Shown piece after piece: positions 1-6,672 of a stretch of 39,437 nt of DNA. Source of the stretch: an uncultured Pseudomonadota bacterium (GTDB lineage Bacteria; Pseudomonadota; Alphaproteobacteria; RF32; CAG-239). How positions within the stretch are numbered: the first letter of the stretch is position 1; each line of letters starts with the position of its first letter. The notes under the pieces were generated by a model. The model did not search any database. It was not told where the DNA came from and was given only the letters and a program-made list of their open reading frames with translations. The translations under genes were made by a program, and so were the position numbers. Where the stretch lies: positions 1 to 39,437 of the forward strand of contig CASFNK010000019.1 of NCBI GenBank assembly GCA_949295995.1, written 5' to 3'.

Positions 1-83
1 CCGGCTGTGCCATCGGCACGGATGATTTGGATAATTACTGGGGTGATGGCGCCTTAAGGTGCTGGATGCCGGCAATGAATTAA
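1..83 (+). CDS. C-terminal end of a truncated protein, probably exported
   Basis: An open frame enters from the left edge (codons start at base 3) and stops with TAA at 81-83. Only about 26 residues are visible. They are rich in Gly, Asp and Trp, contain two Cys (a GCAIGTD start and an RCWMP motif near the end) and finish in PAMN. The next gene, 40 bp downstream on the same strand, is a Cys-rich exported protein, so this may be the tail of a related secreted protein. That is inference from context. The family cannot be named from this fragment. Confidence 0.5.
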   Translation, partial: GCAIGTDDLDNYWGDGALRCWMPAMN

Positions 84-123
84 GTAAACAAAACTAAGTA
101 AATTAAATAAAAGGAGAAAGACG

Positions 124-1191
124 ATGAACAAGAACTGTAAACTGACAATAGGAGCGATGCTGTTATTGACAACGGCTTTCTCCGTAGCGGAAGTTCGGGC
201 ACAAACCTGCGTTGTGCCGCCGACTTGCGAAGGTTTGGGTTATGATAAAGCGGCCTCAGACTGCGGCGGTTTGGCAAAACTGCGCTGCCCGTTTGATGAT
301 TCCAAATATTTCTGCACCGCTTATACCGACCAAGATGGAAATAAAGCCATCGCTGTTGGTGATATTGCCTATTCTGACGGAACTTATTCCGCCGTGCCTG
401 TCCCGTCTAAAATACCTGTTGGTGTGGTTTATAGTACTTCAGGAAAATTTATTGCTTTATCCTTTCAAAAAACTGAAGGTATTGATTGTCGCTACACTGT
501 AACAGGAAAAGAGTGTTCTTCATATACTGCAAATAATACAGGAAGTTGGACAAACCCGACTAAAGAAGAATTAGACGTTGTTTATGCCAATAAAGCTAAA
601 ATAGATGCAACTTTGTTGAACCTTTCGGCAACATCTTTGGGAACAGGAAATTATGTATATGGTAATTACAGTAATGACCCTATAGGTATATCATTTTCAA
701 CAGGACAAACTGCTTATTTTGGCACCTGTTCCACCCAAGGTGTAATACGTTGTGTCAATACATTAGCAAATTTAGCTAATGGAACTACTCCGACACCTAC
801 TCCAACACCGACGACATACAAAGTCGGGGATACCTATGTGAAAGACGGGATAGCTTTGGGTAAAGTTGTTGAAGTGGATAGTAGCGGACAGCATGGTATT
901 TTAGCAGTGTCAATGGGACAAGGCGATGCAAGCACGGCAAATTCTGTTTGTGTTGCGAAAACGAATGGAGGATTAAATTGGGGATTAGCAACAGGCATAC
1001 ATGCTTGTACTTTAGTAAAAAATGCTGGAATTTATATAGACTATTCTTATTCGTCAGATGAAATAACATGCGGCATACATTCCGCAAGTGGAAGCGGGGC
1101 TTGTTCATCCTCAAACTGGTATACTGGCCCCATTAGAAAGAACTGTGAAAGCACAAATATGTTAGGTTACGTCTGTGAAGCAGCTTTCTAA
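124..1191 (+). CDS. Cys-rich exported protein with two similar domains and a TP linker
   Basis: 355 residues. A Sec signal peptide is clear: basic start, hydrophobic residues 7-22, likely cleavage after A26 (VRA|Q). The mature N-terminus has closely spaced cysteines (C29, C35, C47, C55, C64), consistent with disulfides in an oxidising compartment. A Thr-Pro repeat linker (TPTPTPTP) at about residues 223-233 divides two halves. Each half opens with a VGD..Y.DG strand pattern followed by a 'G.V......G.....S' segment, suggesting an internal duplication. The start is supported by AAGGAGAAAGACG just before the ATG. A strong hairpin terminator follows the stop. I do not recognise a named family. 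It could be a surface or adhesin-like protein of the DUF1566 type, but that is a guess. Confidence 0.8.
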   Translation: MNKNCKLTIGAMLLLTTAFSVAEVRAQTCVVPPTCEGLGYDKAASDCGGLAKLRCPFDDSKYFCTAYTDQDGNKAIAVGDIAYSDGTYSAVPVPSKIPVGVVYSTSGKFIALSFQKTEGIDCRYTVTGKECSSYTANNTGSWTNPTKEELDVVYANKAKIDATLLNLSATSLGTGNYVYGNYSNDPIGISFSTGQTAYFGTCSTQGVIRCVNTLANLANGTTPTPTPTPTTYKVGDTYVKDGIALGKVVEVDSSGQHGILAVSMGQGDASTANSVCVAKTNGGLNWGLATGIHACTLVKNAGIYIDYSYSSDEITCGIHSASGSGACSSSNWYTGPIRKNCESTNMLGYVCEAAF

Positions 1192-1208
1192 AAGAACTTT
1201 TGTTTTTG

Positions 1209-1245
1209 GCCTCCACCACAATAAATTGGTGGAGGCTTTTGTTTT
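1209..1245 (+). terminator. Rho-independent terminator after the exported-protein gene
   Basis: A perfect 10-bp stem (GCCTCCACCA 1209-1218, TGGTGGAGGC 1227-1236) has an 8-nt loop and is followed by TTTTGTTTTA. It serves the rightward gene at 124-1191 and lies at the convergent junction with the leftward gene ending at 1244. Confidence 0.88.
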
Positions 1246-2866
1246 ATTTATCCAATAATTGCAAGTCATTGGGGTAGTTGACATCTAAGAGCAAATTTTC
1301 ATCGCCTTTGATGGTTTTGGTATAGTCTGAGTGCTCAACCAAGACTGGACGAAGGTTGGCGTTTTCAGGCACCAAATCTGCCCCATCAAAAAGAGATTTG
1401 CTCCAAATGATAGGATTGGTCTTTACCCCTTTGAGCTGTGCGGTAACGAGTTGTTTTTCGGACTTAGCGTCAAAAGCTTTTATCATCTTATTGATAAACT
1501 CAGGCGTGATGTTTGGCATATCTGCCGGTAGCAACAAGGCTCCGTCGCAGAAATTAGGAACCGACTTTAAGCCTAAATTTATGGAAGTTTTTATTCCCTG
1601 ACGAAAAGCCGGATTATAAATGATATTCACATCAATATCGCCCATCGCCTCTTCAAACTCAGCGGCGTGGTCACCAATAATCACAAACACAGGACTCGCC
1701 TCAGAAAATACCGCGGCATGGACGGCTTTTAGGAAGAGTGGTGCATCATCTACCTCATAGAGCAACTTATTGCGTCCAGCGCGGCGGCTTGAACCCGCAG
1801 CCAGTACGATTGCTGCTACTTTGGCATTTTTTCCTTTATCTGAAGAGGCTTTAATCAGCTCTAAACCACTTTCCGTATCAAACATTTTATCTTGAGATAA
1901 TTGGACGTTTTGCGGATGTTTGAAGTCCTCCGGCGTGATTTTATCATTAAGCAAAGCTAACTTAATATAGTGATTAGCTAAGCTGTTATTTTGCGTAGCA
2001 TAGTTGAAAGGCAGAGAAATAATCTTTTTACCCCGTTTGAGCGCAATTAATAAATCTGATGCTCCGATTTGGGGAATTGAGGTGATAATCACTTCATCGG
2101 CAACACTTTTCAGAGCCGCTGAAATCACATCGTCTGCTTGCGAATTTCTTTGTCCCGAAATAATAAAGATAACCTCCCCTTCCCCTTTGAGCGCAACTTC
2201 CAAAACATCAGCGACTTTTTCAATCTCATGCTTTGCCTCATGCTCAACAGCAAAATCTAACTTCAAATTTTTGAAGTCTTTTACCAATTGGGTAACAACA
2301 CCCGTAAAGTGTGCGGTTTCGAGTTTATCATTATAAAACTTAGTATAAAGCAAAGTGGCTTTGCGCTCTTTTGGCTCAGCGACCTGCAACAGGGCAATAT
2401 TGCCTGACAAACTAAACACTATCTCATCAATCTTTGACGACATGATGACCGGAACGGTTAATTCCAACTCGGCAATTATCTCTCCGGCTTTAACCTCTGA
2501 ATAAGGCGGAATGGTATTTAAGATGATATCTGGGAATAATCTATTAAACTTGGCTATGCGGTCATCTGCGGCTAAAAAAACACCGTCTGTTTGAGCAATA
2601 ATCTGACTTATACCTTCAGGCGTAACGGCGTAGGCTGTATTAGAACCACACAACTTGGCACTTAAGACGCCTAGAGCGGTTGCTCCATCTAAATCATTTT
2701 CACTCATCTCGGCACCAAAAATCTTTTTGATGCCCGAGAGTTTGAGCTGGATAATATCCTCATCATCAAGAATATGCCCTTTTTCCAAAATTAAGCCATC
2801 CAAGCGAACCGATTCAAACAAACGTATGCCTCGAGCATGGTTGATGTCATATTCCTGATAAATCAT
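1244..2866 (-). CDS. Molybdopterin-binding domain / MobA-like nucleotidyltransferase fusion
   Basis: 540 residues in two parts. The N-terminal part (about 1-335) resembles the MoeA/MogA-like molybdopterin-binding half of a fusion family found in Alphaproteobacteria. The C-terminal part (about 345-540) is a MobA/MocA-like NTP transferase. Its nucleotide-binding loop reads VLAAGSSRRAGRNKLL, closer to the MocA (CTP, LAAGxSRR) than the MobA (GTP, LAGGxSRRMG) form, and LLLPADMPNI carries the metal-binding Asp. Such proteins attach a nucleotide to molybdopterin for xanthine-oxidase-type enzymes. The end of the first half lacks the Cys/Arg/Ser/Pro-rich stretch I remember from relatives, so its activity is less certain. 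AAGGAAATCACA precedes the ATG. No other molybdenum gene is visible nearby. Confidence 0.8.
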   Translation of the reverse strand: MIYQEYDINHARGIRLFESVRLDGLILEKGHILDDEDIIQLKLSGIKKIFGAEMSENDLDGATALGVLSAKLCGSNTAYAVTPEGISQIIAQTDGVFLAADDRIAKFNRLFPDIILNTIPPYSEVKAGEIIAELELTVPVIMSSKIDEIVFSLSGNIALLQVAEPKERKATLLYTKFYNDKLETAHFTGVVTQLVKDFKNLKLDFAVEHEAKHEIEKVADVLEVALKGEGEVIFIISGQRNSQADDVISAALKSVADEVIITSIPQIGASDLLIALKRGKKIISLPFNYATQNNSLANHYIKLALLNDKITPEDFKHPQNVQLSQDKMFDTESGLELIKASSDKGKNAKVAAIVLAAGSSRRAGRNKLLYEVDDAPLFLKAVHAAVFSEASPVFVIIGDHAAEFEEAMGDIDVNIIYNPAFRQGIKTSINLGLKSVPNFCDGALLLPADMPNITPEFINKMIKAFDAKSEKQLVTAQLKGVKTNPIIWSKSLFDGADLVPENANLRPVLVEHSDYTKTIKGDENLLLDVNYPNDLQLLDK

Positions 2867-2912
2867 TGTGATTTCCTTTTGTTAGAGCTTTTATGCTTTA
2901 TTTAACCACAGA

Positions 2913-2945
2913 ATAAAAAAAAGGAAAGTTCAAAGTGAACTTTCC
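2913..2945 (-). terminator. Terminator downstream of the small exported-protein pair
   Basis: A perfect 10-bp stem (2923-2932 with 2936-2945) has a 3-nt loop. Read leftward it is followed by a run of T (A-tract 2914-2922 on the plus strand). It ends the leftward transcript of the genes at 2971-3366 and 3389-3865. Confidence 0.85.
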
Positions 2946-2970
2946 TCTTAAAAATTTATTACCTTGATGG

Positions 2971-3366
2971 TCAAAGTCTAAAGACTTCTTTTACCTTTTT
3001 ATTCAAGGTAACACTCACATCAACCGACTTTGCATATTTCAAGACGGTTACCACAATGGTGTGGGTCATATACCGTCCCGGAATAAACTCATCGGCGATG
3101 AGTGTTTTTTCAAACCGATAAGTACCCGGTTTATCTCGCGGGATGTAGGTATCTTGTACCCACTGCCCGTTTTGATACCTGTAAACCTGCAGGAATTTTG
3201 AGTAAGCCTCAATCCGCAGGTTTCCCCACTGGAGGGCAACAATCTTGTTCTTGTTGTACTTCTCCGTGGTTACGGTTGTCTTTTTTTGAGTCGTATAACT
3301 TTGCTGGGCATGCATATATGCCACCCCAGCGATGATGAAAATCATCATCAGAATCATTTTTTTCAT
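2971..3366 (-). CDS. Small exported protein of unknown function
   Basis: 131 residues. It has a signal peptide (MKKMILMMIFIIAGVAYMHA, cleavage probably before QQS), then a Thr/Lys-rich segment and about 90 residues of predicted beta strands. No Cys lies in the mature part and there are no further membrane segments, so it is probably periplasmic. It lies 22 bp behind another small exported protein and shares with it a 'G-N/D-L ... VYR..NG' core, which suggests the two are distant paralogues. No clear Shine-Dalgarno sequence precedes the ATG, so it may depend on translational coupling. I do not recognise the family. Confidence 0.72.
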   Translation of the reverse strand: MKKMILMMIFIIAGVAYMHAQQSYTTQKKTTVTTEKYNKNKIVALQWGNLRIEAYSKFLQVYRYQNGQWVQDTYIPRDKPGTYRFEKTLIADEFIPGRYMTHTIVVTVLKYAKSVDVSVTLNKKVKEVFRL

Positions 3367-3388
3367 AATAATATAAATTAAAGGGTTC

Positions 3389-3865
3389 TTAATATTCTAA
3401 ATCATATTCTTCGGCGATGCGATTTCCCGCAAGTTTGAAGAGTGCGGATTCATTATCTTCAACAATAATCACTATCTTATAGCTGACAATTCCGCCGCCA
3501 TCAACCAGCGCGTCTGCCGTATAGATGTGATTACTGTCATAAAGTTTAGAAATCAAGGCAAGACGGTTTCTTGAGCCATTTTTTTGGCGGTAAACGTCTA
3601 TCCTATCTTTCTTATTTACCACCACCAAATCCCCAATCACAATTTTACGCACTTTGGAGCGCATAAATTTTACCTGAGTGGTTTGGCGGTCATATTTTCT
3701 TACCGGAGAGAGTCGTTTTAACTCATTGCCGGTATTGATTAAACGTCGGCAGGTCTGTTCCAAGCGATCTAACTGCCCGACAAAGCGGTCAAACTTGTCT
3801 TGTGCCGGCAGTGAAGTTATGCTGAGCAGCATTCCCACCAAAAAAAATAATATTTTTTGTCTCAT
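3389..3865 (-). CDS. Small exported protein of unknown function, first gene of a pair
   Basis: 158 residues from the ATG at 3865. A TTG two codons upstream is possible but less likely. A signal peptide covers about residues 1-21 (hydrophobic FFLVGMLLSITSLPA, cleavage before QDK). A basic helical stretch follows (about 25-65, LDRLEQTCRRLINTG), then a strand-rich domain with IGDLVVVNKKDRIDVYRQKNG. This core resembles the downstream gene. A possible leftward promoter (TGGACA, 17 bp, TATCCT) lies at about 3890-3920. Function is unknown. The pair is probably transcribed together and secreted to the periplasm. Confidence 0.72.
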   Translation of the reverse strand: MRQKILFFLVGMLLSITSLPAQDKFDRFVGQLDRLEQTCRRLINTGNELKRLSPVRKYDRQTTQVKFMRSKVRKIVIGDLVVVNKKDRIDVYRQKNGSRNRLALISKLYDSNHIYTADALVDGGGIVSYKIVIIVEDNESALFKLAGNRIAEEYDLEY

Positions 3866-3944
3866 ACGCAATAATTTTAATTTGATAAAAGGATAACATA
3901 AACGGATTGAATTGTCCAGAAAATTTAGACAAAAGATGTGTACA

Positions 3945-3978
3945 ATAAAAAAATAAAGCCTCTCGGGGAAGAGGCTTT
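3945..3978 (-). terminator. Terminator of the 86-residue orphan gene
   Basis: A 9-bp stem (AAAGCCTCT 3955-3963, AGAGGCTTT 3970-3978) has a 6-nt loop. Leftward it is followed by a T-rich run (3946-3953). It closes the transcript of the gene at 4022-4282. Confidence 0.85.
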
Positions 3979-3985
3979 ACCTAGG

Positions 3986-4014
3986 TCCGGGCTAACAGGG
4001 AGGGAATACCCGGA
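3986..4014 (-). other. Second hairpin in the 3' untranslated region
   Basis: A 6-bp perfect stem (TCCGGG 3986-3991, CCCGGA 4009-4014) encloses a 17-nt loop. Read leftward, the loop is pyrimidine-rich (TATTCCCTCCCTG). It lies between the stop codon at 4022 and the terminator. It could stabilise the transcript or form part of a 3'-derived small RNA. This is inference from pairing only. Confidence 0.4.
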
Positions 4015-4021
4015 AACTTGA

Positions 4022-4282
4022 TTACAAACTGTAAATATGCTTTTTATAATTTTTGACCGAAGTCGCGTATAACATAACCGGAGTGGCACGTTTGACCCAG
4101 TTGTTACCAAACAACATATTGAGTTTGTTTTTATATTGACGGGTCAAATATTCATCATAAATGGCTTGTTGCTCTTCACTCAAAAATCCAAATGCTTTTT
4201 GAAATGAAATATTATAGCTCTTAGCCATGGCGTTGCATAATCCTTCAATCTCAATAGCTTTTACGGTGTTGGTGTTTTGCAT
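4022..4282 (-). CDS. 86-residue orphan protein under a strong promoter
   Basis: A small protein without signal peptide or membrane segment, predicted mostly helical, with a basic C-terminal half (RQYKNKLNMLFGNNWVKRA and KNYKKHIYSL). The gene has every sign of being real and well expressed: a near-consensus promoter (TTGACA-17-TATATT), AGGAGA at good spacing before the ATG, and a terminator preceded by a second hairpin. I do not recognise any family. Its small size and its own transcription unit could suit a regulator, a host-interaction factor or a nucleic-acid-binding protein, but nothing in the sequence decides between them. Confidence 0.72.
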   Translation of the reverse strand: MQNTNTVKAIEIEGLCNAMAKSYNISFQKAFGFLSEEQQAIYDEYLTRQYKNKLNMLFGNNWVKRATPVMLYATSVKNYKKHIYSL

Positions 4283-4312
4283 TTTGTTTCTCCTAATGTC
4301 AGCAATGAGAGG

Positions 4313-4341
4313 AATATACCATTTTTTGGAAATTCTGTCAA
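4313..4341 (-). promoter_or_regulatory. Near-consensus sigma70 promoter for the 86-residue gene
   Basis: On the minus strand TTGACA (4336-4341) is followed by 17 bp and TATATT (4313-4318). The -35 is perfect and the -10 is 5/6, about 30 bp upstream of the start codon. A second TTGACA sits 17 bp further upstream. Confidence 0.75.
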
Positions 4342-4435
4342 TACGGAAATTTTGTCAATTTATGACATTTTTGTTACAATTCTCCTTTCCTCTATTCAAT
4401 TACTCCCCTCCCCGCATAATTTGCAGAGTTTTCCT

Positions 4436-4466
4436 GAAACAAAAAGAGGTGCAAATTGCACCCCTT
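4436..4466 (-). terminator. Terminator of the rplM-rpsI operon
   Basis: The stem GGTGCA/TGCACC (4448-4453 with 4457-4462) is flanked by A and T runs. Leftward the hairpin is followed by CTCTTTTTG. It lies 30 bp past the rpsI stop. Confidence 0.7.
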
Positions 4467-4492
4467 TTATATTTATCCCTAATCTTAAACGA

Positions 4493-4963
4493 TTAACGTT
4501 TAGAGAATTGGTAAGAACGACGAGCTTTCGCACGACCGAATTTCTTACGTTCAACAACACGGTCATCACGAGTTAAGAAGCCAGCTTTCTTCAATACTGT
4601 TCTTAATTCCGGCTCATATTCATTCAAAGCTTTGGCAATACCATGTTTGATGGCACCGGCTTGACCAGACAAGCCACCACCTTTTACGGTGCAGATTACA
4701 TCAAATTCGTTTTCGCGGTTAGCAACTTCAAACGGTTGATTGATAATCATTTTCAATACCGGACGTGCAAAGTATTGATCAATTGATTTGTCATTAATGG
4801 TAACATTACCTTTACCAGGTTTAATCCATACACGGGCAACAGCGTCTTTTCTTTTACCGGTGGCATAAGAACGACCTTGTCTGTCGCGTTTTGGTTTACG
4901 AACTTCAGCAGAAGCAGTAGCTGAAGATTTAATTTCTTTTAAAGAATCGAGGGTTTCAGCCAT
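4493..4963 (-). CDS. rpsI: 30S ribosomal protein S9
   Basis: 156 residues. The C-terminal 130 match the universal S9 fold: [15 protein letters not shown] near the start of the conserved part, the glycine-rich [19 protein letters not shown], and the basic tail [16 protein letters not shown] ending in Lys-Arg, which reaches the ribosomal P site. The extra 25 or so N-terminal residues (Ser/Lys-rich) are common in Alphaproteobacteria. The start overlaps the rplM stop by one base (TAATG), so the two genes are translationally coupled. A terminator follows. Confidence 0.98.
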   Translation of the reverse strand: MAETLDSLKEIKSSATASAEVRKPKRDRQGRSYATGKRKDAVARVWIKPGKGNVTINDKSIDQYFARPVLKMIINQPFEVANRENEFDVICTVKGGGLSGQAGAIKHGIAKALNEYEPELRTVLKKAGFLTRDDRVVERKKFGRAKARRSYQFSKR

Positions 4964-5430
4964 TATAATGCGCTCCTTTTATTTTTCGGGTTCATTGCCG
5001 CAATATCTAAAACTTCCGGATTTTGAGCCGTGTGCGGATGATTTGAACCAGCATATACTTTCAATTTGGTCATTTGTTGACGTCCCAATGGATTACGGGA
5101 AATCATGCGTTCAACGGCTTTTTCAATGACTCTTTCAGGAAAACGACCTGCCAAAATCTTTGCAGGAGTCGTTTCTTTAATGCCGCCAATCCAACCTGTG
5201 TGTTTGAAATACTTTTTGTGGGTCAATTTACGACCGGTCAATTTTACTTTGTCAGCATTGATGACAATTACATAGTCGCCGCAGTCCAAGTTAGGTACAT
5301 AGCAAGGTTTGTGCTTGCCGCGGAGAATCTTTGCAATCTCTGCAGAAAGACGACCTAATACTACACCTTCAGCGTCAACGACATACCATTTTCTCTGAAT
5401 GTCAGAGGGTTTTGTTGCATAAGTGTTCAT
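4963..5430 (-). CDS. rplM: 50S ribosomal protein L13
   Basis: 155 residues, slightly longer than the roughly 142 of E. coli. Family motifs are clear: [20 protein letters not shown] at the N-terminus, [18 protein letters not shown], and the C-terminal [19 protein letters not shown]13 is an early assembly protein of the large subunit. It is first in the rplM-rpsI operon, with a GAGAGAG ribosome-binding site and a good promoter about 45-70 bp upstream. Confidence 0.98.
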   Translation of the reverse strand: MNTYATKPSDIQRKWYVVDAEGVVLGRLSAEIAKILRGKHKPCYVPNLDCGDYVIVINADKVKLTGRKLTHKKYFKHTGWIGGIKETTPAKILAGRFPERVIEKAVERMISRNPLGRQQMTKLKVYAGSNHPHTAQNPEVLDIAAMNPKNKRSAL

Positions 5431-5472
5431 ATTCTCTCTCTTTACAAAAAGATGGTTATTAAATTCGTGTTG

Positions 5473-5500
5473 AATATACAGGAAATATTTGCAATGTCAA
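5473..5500 (-). promoter_or_regulatory. Promoter of rplM-rpsI
   Basis: On the minus strand TTGACA (5495-5500), a 16-bp spacer and TATATT (5473-5478) end 43 bp before the rplM ATG. The rest of the AT-rich gap to 5672 shows nothing else I can support. Confidence 0.7.
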
Positions 5501-5672
5501 CAACAAAATTTCATTATTTTTCAATACATTAATAAGAGGTATTATAATACCATTCGTTAATCGTCTGTTTTTGCATAATTTTAATTATTTTGCTTTATTT
5601 TGTCTATTTTTCTGGAAATTTAATTGTTTCTATTTTTGAATTGTTAGAATTTTCTCTCTTTATCTTTATTTC

Positions 5673-5708
5673 AAAAAAAGAAAACTACCGGTCTAGCCGG
5701 TAGTTTTC
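5673..5708 (-). terminator. Terminator of the 288-residue orphan gene
   Basis: A perfect 12-bp stem (5680-5691 with 5697-5708, core CTACCGG/CCGGTAG) has a 5-nt loop. Leftward it is followed by seven T (5673-5679). It sits 13 bp past the stop at 5721. Confidence 0.9.
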
Positions 5709-5720
5709 TTATATCTGATT

Positions 5721-6587
5721 TTACTGACAGAGTTGGTACAATCCCTGTTCATCTTTGCGGAAATGTTTTTCAATATTCGTTTCACTTTCCTGCTCTCCAT
5801 GATCACACCAGTCGTAGGTTCCAAAGGTACAAACAAGTTCGCCTTCCTGGGTTATTTTATCCAATGTTACCCATTCCTGATGTCCTGAATTGGAATTATT
5901 CCATTTTTCAGAGCTGATATTTGCTTTTACCAAGCACCGCATTTCATCGTCATAATATTGATACAAGCCGTTATCGCAAAGAATAACGTCATCTTGATAT
6001 TTAATGTACTGCCCGATGTAGTATAGTTCCGTTTTGCGCAGTAAGAACAACTCTTTATCAATCAAGTAGAGGGTTGAAACATTATTCCCTAAAAACAGTT
6101 CCAAAATCACACTACTCCACGAGTTCAAAAAAGACTGATACGGATACTGCTTATCCACCAAAAGATATTTATCTTTAACCAGAACGAAGTCTTGTGTCTT
6201 GCGAGCAATTAACAACAGGTATTTTCTGTCAGGGCTTTTGGGGTCATCTTCTGCGTTCCAACAGCTTGATAAGATATCCTCTTCCCAAAGGACTTGCTCG
6301 TCTATTTCTAACGAAGATACAACTTCCTTCAATCTTCTTTGAGCTACTTGACATATTGTTAATTCAGTTTCACTCGGAAAACATGAATCATACTCTTTAC
6401 AAATTGATTGCGCCTCTTCATAGCTCAGTTTTTGACTGAATGCACGATGCAAGAGCAGATAAAACTTTGGCAAAATGCATACCGCATCAACTTCCTTTTG
6501 TTCTGCTTTTCCATAATGCCACTTCACTACCTCATGTGTGTTTTTATCCAAATAAAGATAGCATTTGATTTTATTTTTCGGTTCCAT
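5721..6587 (-). CDS. Hypothetical protein of 288 residues
   Basis: No signal peptide and no membrane helix. It is acidic and rich in Tyr and Trp, with a helical N-terminal third (LLLHRAFSQKLSYEEAQSIC) and several later segments of the form 'KYLL..D', 'ELFLL', 'YYIGQYIKYQDDVILCDNGLY' that look like repeated beta strands, perhaps a propeller-like or WG-repeat-like fold. The start has no good Shine-Dalgarno sequence. It stands alone between the ribosomal operon and mutS with its own strong terminator. I do not recognise the family. Confidence 0.68.
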   Translation of the reverse strand: MEPKNKIKCYLYLDKNTHEVVKWHYGKAEQKEVDAVCILPKFYLLLHRAFSQKLSYEEAQSICKEYDSCFPSETELTICQVAQRRLKEVVSSLEIDEQVLWEEDILSSCWNAEDDPKSPDRKYLLLIARKTQDFVLVKDKYLLVDKQYPYQSFLNSWSSVILELFLGNNVSTLYLIDKELFLLRKTELYYIGQYIKYQDDVILCDNGLYQYYDDEMRCLVKANISSEKWNNSNSGHQEWVTLDKITQEGELVCTFGTYDWCDHGEQESETNIEKHFRKDEQGLYQLCQ

Positions 6588-6672
6588 AAAAATATAGTTT
6601 AAAATGATACAACAAAATTACTAATCACTCTGTGGGCAGAGTAACGCAATTTTGCTGTTTGTCAATCTTTAT

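Noticed and set aside
784..820. Thr-Pro repeat as a phase-variable or CRISPR-like repeat
   Set aside because: It is a short coding linker with varied codons, too irregular for slippage and without spacers.
797..1114. Long open frame on the minus strand inside the exported-protein gene
   Set aside because: It lies wholly within a gene with signal peptide, ribosome-binding site and terminator. It has no such signals of its own.
3925..4110. Open frame of 61 codons overlapping the orphan gene tail
   Set aside because: It crosses the terminator and hairpin region and has no ribosome-binding site. The overlapping 86-residue frame has all expression signals.
5530..5560. Palindromic GGTATTATAATACC upstream of rplM as a regulator site
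   Set aside because: AT-rich chance symmetry is likely, and the clear TTGACA-16-TATATT promoter lies closer to the gene.
6627..6642. Hairpin after mutS as a terminator
   Set aside because: The stem is only 6 bp and no run of T follows on either strand.
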